From: CAYPPG01 sp964412555
GTDB lineage: Bacteria > Hinthialibacterota > Hinthialibacteria > Hinthialibacterales > Hinthialibacteraceae
Reading direction: 5' to 3'
Assembly (NCBI GenBank): GCA_964412555.1
Contig: CAYPPG010000040.1
Location: 6,177 to 70,176 of the forward strand
DNA: 64,000 bases
Positions 60,744 to 64,000 of this stretch are shown piece by piece. Under the pieces are notes generated by a model. It saw only the letters and a program-made list of their open reading frames with translations. It was not told the origin of the DNA and ran no database searches. How positions within the stretch are numbered: position 1 is the stretch's first letter; each line of letters begins with the position of its first letter. Made by a program: the position numbers and the translations under genes.

Positions 60744-63700
60744 GTTTCCACCGATTAACATTGGTGGCCCCATTGAAGCCACGGGGCCGGATCATGAAGT
60801 GAAATGTATGGGATCGTTTCCACCGATTAACATCGGTGGCCCCATTGAAGCTAAGTCTATTAAAATCAATAGTTTAGCGTAGAAAAAAAGTTTCCACCGA
60901 TTAACATCGGTGGCCCCATTGAAGCCAGGTCATAGCCCGTTGTTTGGAGTTGTGGACGAACAAGTTTCCACCGATTAACATCGGTGGCCCCATTGAAGCA
61001 TCACTCCGGAGTTCAATCAACATCCCCGGAGTAATGGTTTCCACCGATTAACATCGGTGGCCCCATTGAAGCCTTTTCTCCAGATATTCCATTCTTCGGA
61101 AAAGTTTTGTTTCCACCGATTAACATCGGTGGCCCCATTGAAGCTGGACTAGAAGCAACCCAATCCAATTCACTAGAGGAGGTTTCCACCGATTAACATC
61201 GGTGGCCCCATTGAAGCATCCCGACTTGGGGGAGCCTCTACCTCCGGCTTTTCGTTTCCACCGATTAACATCGGTGGCCCCATTGAAGCTTTCGCCGCGA
61301 ACACCAATTCTTTACGTCCAATAAGTTTCCACCGATTAACATCGGTGGCCCCATTGAAGCTGCCATTGTTTTCGGACCATCTTTCAATGCATTAATAGTT
61401 TCCACCGATTAACATCGGTGGCCCCATTGAAGCTTCGGTGACGGTGAATGGATGTGCACATAGACCACAGCGTTTCCACCGATTAACATCGGTGGCCCCA
61501 TTGAAGCAAAAGGACATTGTGAAATGGGCGTTACGAAAAGGAGTTTCCACCGATTAACATCGGTGGCCCCATTGAAGCTCATAATTCGTAATGTTGACCC
61601 CATTCACCACATCGGCGTTTCCACCGATTAACATCGGTGGCCCCATTGAAGCACGGTGAATTATGATATCTATGGATGACAGATCATTGTTTCCACCGAT
61701 TAACATCGGTGGCCCCATTGAAGCGGCTTCGGCTTCAGGTTTTGTTTCCGGTTCGGCTTCGGTGTTTCCACCGATTAACATCGGTGGCCCCATTGAAGCA
61801 ATGTGGGTCCAGTTGAACCTGTTTCTTCGGAATGGTGTTTCCACCGATTAACATCGGTGGCCCCATTGAAGCGCTGGGGAAAAGTTCAGGTGATGTCGCC
61901 CAGGCATTGTTTCCACCGATTAACATCGGTGGCCCCATTGAAGCTGTACTACAGAGCGTCAGAAATTAATTCCTACAATAAGTTTCCACCGATTAACATC
62001 GGTGGCCCCATTGAAGCGCGGCCTCATGAAACGAAAAGAGCAAACGATAAAGGAGTTTCCACCGATTAACATCGGTGGCCCCATTGAAGCGTGGCGCCAA
62101 CCTTCGTAGCGCCGACCTTCGTGGCGCTGTTTCCACCGATTAACATCGGTGGCCCCATTGAAGCTATGTTCGCGCGCATGGTTCATACGCTGTATAGTAA
62201 GTTTCCACCGATTAACATCGGTGGCCCCATTGAAGCCCCCACGACCGGCGCCAACATCAAGAAATATATGACGGTTTCCACCGATTAACATCGGTGGCCC
62301 CATTGAAGCTTGGTGCGTATCGAATGAACTTTACCGAAGACAGTTTGTTTCCACCGATTAACATCGGTGGCCCCATTGAAGCGGTTGATAAGGCACTGGT
62401 GATAGCCCGTGAGGTAGGATTGTTTCCACCGATTAACATCGGTGGCCCCATTGAAGCGGTACAAAAAAACCGAAGAATTGTTTGAGGTTTTCATGGTTTC
62501 CACCGATTAACATCGGTGGCCCCATTGAAGCCCCGTTGCAACGTATCAACCTCTTCCTTGGAGGGCTGTTTCCACCGATTAACATCGGTGGCCCCATTGA
62601 AGCTCTGCCGGCTCCTCTTTGTTTTGATTCCTACGCATTGTTTCCACCGATTAACATCGGTGGCCCCATTGAAGCGTGGCGCCAACCTTCGTAGCGCCAA
62701 CCTCAGCGGTGTTTCCACCGATTAACATCGGTGGCCCCATTGAAGCCGCCACGTTTGGAATACAGTGGACTGAGCATCAAGCGTTTCCACCGATTAACAT
62801 CGGTGGCCCCATTGAAGCAACATTAACAATATCAGATTCGAATGGCGACGTAGGAGTTTCCACCGATTAACATCGGTGGCCCCATTGAAGCGATCAAAAC
62901 AATCTCGAATGGATTTTGGATTTTTTAGTTTCCACCGATTAACATCGGTGGCCCCATTGAAGCTGCGATTGCAAGGGATGTTCGTGGACAAGTTGAGGAA
63001 GTTTCCACCGATTAACATCGGTGGCCCCATTGAAGCTTGCGTTCTCGATAGATATAGGCTAACAAGGGCGCTGTTTCCACCGATTAACATCGGTGGCCCC
63101 ATTGAAGCAATGTCCGTTTGGTTCAACCCGTACATGGCTGTCACAGTTTCCACCGATTAACATCGGTGGCCCCATTGAAGCTCTGCATCTTTAACCTGGT
63201 TTTTTAAATTTAATAGTTGTTTCCACCGATTAACATCGGTGGCCCCATTGAAGCCGCTGAAAACATGGTTAAGTGAAAATAATCCTGAACAGTTTCCACC
63301 GATTAACATCGGTGGCCCCATTGAAGCATCCCGATCTACAAAATCAATACGGGTAGCCACCGGAAGTTTCCACCGATTAACATCGGTGGCCCCATTGAAG
63401 CAACAATGGATACGTTCGAATTGTATTTAGACGGCACACAGTTTCCACCGATTAACATCGGTGGCCCCATTGAAGCAACACGTACACTCTCTATCCAGTT
63501 GGACACAGATTAGTTTCCACCGATTAACATCGGTGGCCCCATTGAAGCAGTTACAGCCAAATAAGATCCATCATCTCCACCAAAAGTTTCCACCGATTAA
63601 CATCGGTGGCCCCATTGAAGCGATTACTTTCCGCAAACGATGGCGAAGTTGTTTGGCTCGTTTCCACCGATTAACATCGGTGGCCCCATTGAAGCGAATA

Positions 63701-63840
63701 GTACGGCGCTTTCCCCCAAGCACCTCCTGTGGTTTCCACCGATTAACATCGGTGGCCCCATTGAAGCTTTTATTTTGAATCAATATGGAATTTCGCTGTT
63801 CAAGTTTCCACCGATTAACATCGGTGTACCCGTTCACAGC
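60744..63840 (+). CRISPR. Type I-G CRISPR array: 43 repeats, 42 spacers
   Basis: The 36-bp repeat starts GTTTCCACCG and ends CCCATTGAAGC, and contains a perfect 8-bp stem CCACCGAT / ATCGGTGG with a TAAC loop. Repeat starts are 71-75 bp apart (for example 60744, 60816, 60890, 61109, 62201, 63001, 63804), so spacers are 35-39 bp. The first repeat has one change (C to T in the right stem arm); the other internal copies look identical. The last repeat (63804-63840) is degenerate in its 3' third, marking the old end. Direction is the same as the cas genes. The large number of spacers with no repeat decay shows recent or sustained activity. Confidence 0.98.
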
Positions 63841-64000
63841 TTATATTTCATCGATTTTGTCCCCCTCAATCACTTGCGATAATATGAGTTAATAACAGGA
63901 GAGGAAGGAAAATGCTAATAGATTATATGCCAAATATAATGGAAAGCAGGACAAGTGAGAATGTTTATTAGGACGAATCAAACAATAACGACGGCGCGGA
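63841..64000. other. Array trailer region, no gene seen
   Basis: After the degenerate last repeat the sequence becomes AT-rich. An AGGAGAGGAAGG-like ribosome-binding site at about 63898-63910 precedes an ATG at 63912, but the frame closes after 19 codons. I see no supported gene before the window ends. Confidence 0.5.

Noticed and set aside
60559..60882. 107-codon gene starting at the cas2 stop
   Set aside because: It has no family similarity and runs through the leader into two CRISPR repeats, so it is an accidental frame.
61409..63882. Many short frames within the array on both strands, with recurring peptides such as FPPINIGGPIEA
   Set aside because: They are translations of the 36-bp repeat and its reverse complement, not proteins.
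63912..63971. Possible gene after the array with a good ribosome-binding site
   Set aside because: The frame ends after 19 codons; too short to support.

Overview
The window comes from a Gram-negative-type bacterium of moderate GC (my rough impression from reading is mid-40s percent). Signal peptides, Tat-like signals, periplasmic sensor domains, a sulfatase, a DUF1080 protein, a DUF362 protein and a large surface-glycan locus fit an uncultured, environmental, polysaccharide-processing lineage (PVC- or Hydrogenedentes-like gene content). That placement is an impression from gene content, not a phylogenetic result. I saw no rRNA, tRNA or intact insertion sequence.

Layout. (1) 1-15243: signalling and envelope genes. 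They include the 3' end of a hybrid sensor kinase, a receiver-Hpt protein with a degenerate Hpt site, an NMT1/SsuA-like solute-binding protein followed by a membrane hybrid kinase, a secreted sulfatase, a DUF1080-amidohydrolase fusion, a four-LysM protein and a five-PAS GGDEF-EAL protein. (2) 15240-40408, all on the minus strand: a surface glycan or glycosylation locus. Read in transcription order it has an EPS-type winged-helix regulator, a GT39-like membrane protein, a pseudaminic/nonulosonic acid pathway (PseB, PseC, two NeuB/PseI homologues, PseG, a GNAT-DegT fusion, PseF), glycan-modifying enzymes (WbqC-like, PIG-L deacetylase, sulfotransferase, DUF4910 peptidase-like), an MsbA/PglK-type ABC exporter, two tandem capsule-type transferases, an asparagine synthase, a GT4, and a WbpB plus fused WbpD-WbpE pair for a diacetamido-uronic sugar. 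(3) 40818-52120: mixed region with a DUF362 protein, a RelE/YafQ-type toxin-antitoxin pair inside a long imperfect inverted repeat, an unrecognised helical protein, an aminotransferase, RNase HI, a large zinc metalloprotease, and a family of small palindromic repeats. (4) 52308-63840: a complete type I-G (formerly I-U) CRISPR-Cas system in the order cas3 (C-terminal HD), csb3, csb1, csb2, cas4-cas1 fusion, cas2, then a leader and an array of 43 repeats and 42 spacers.

How the parts work together. The CRISPR operon is tightly packed, with overlapping or nearly touching genes in the interference part, and is followed directly by its array, so it looks functional. The Cas4 part of the adaptation enzyme carries an in-frame insertion that contains a copy of the palindromic repeat family seen elsewhere in the window. 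The glycan locus encodes most of a pathway from UDP-GlcNAc to a CMP-nonulosonate, plus export and decoration functions. Two of its genes are separate fusions of an acetyltransferase to a DegT aminotransferase.

Most unusual observations: the repeat inserted in cas4-cas1; a NeuB paralogue lacking both metal-binding histidines; the ~2.8 kb inverted-repeat cassette around the toxin-antitoxin genes; the paired acetyltransferase-aminotransferase fusions; two spacers that read as pentapeptide-repeat coding sequence; and a receiver-Hpt protein whose phospho-acceptor histidine is replaced.
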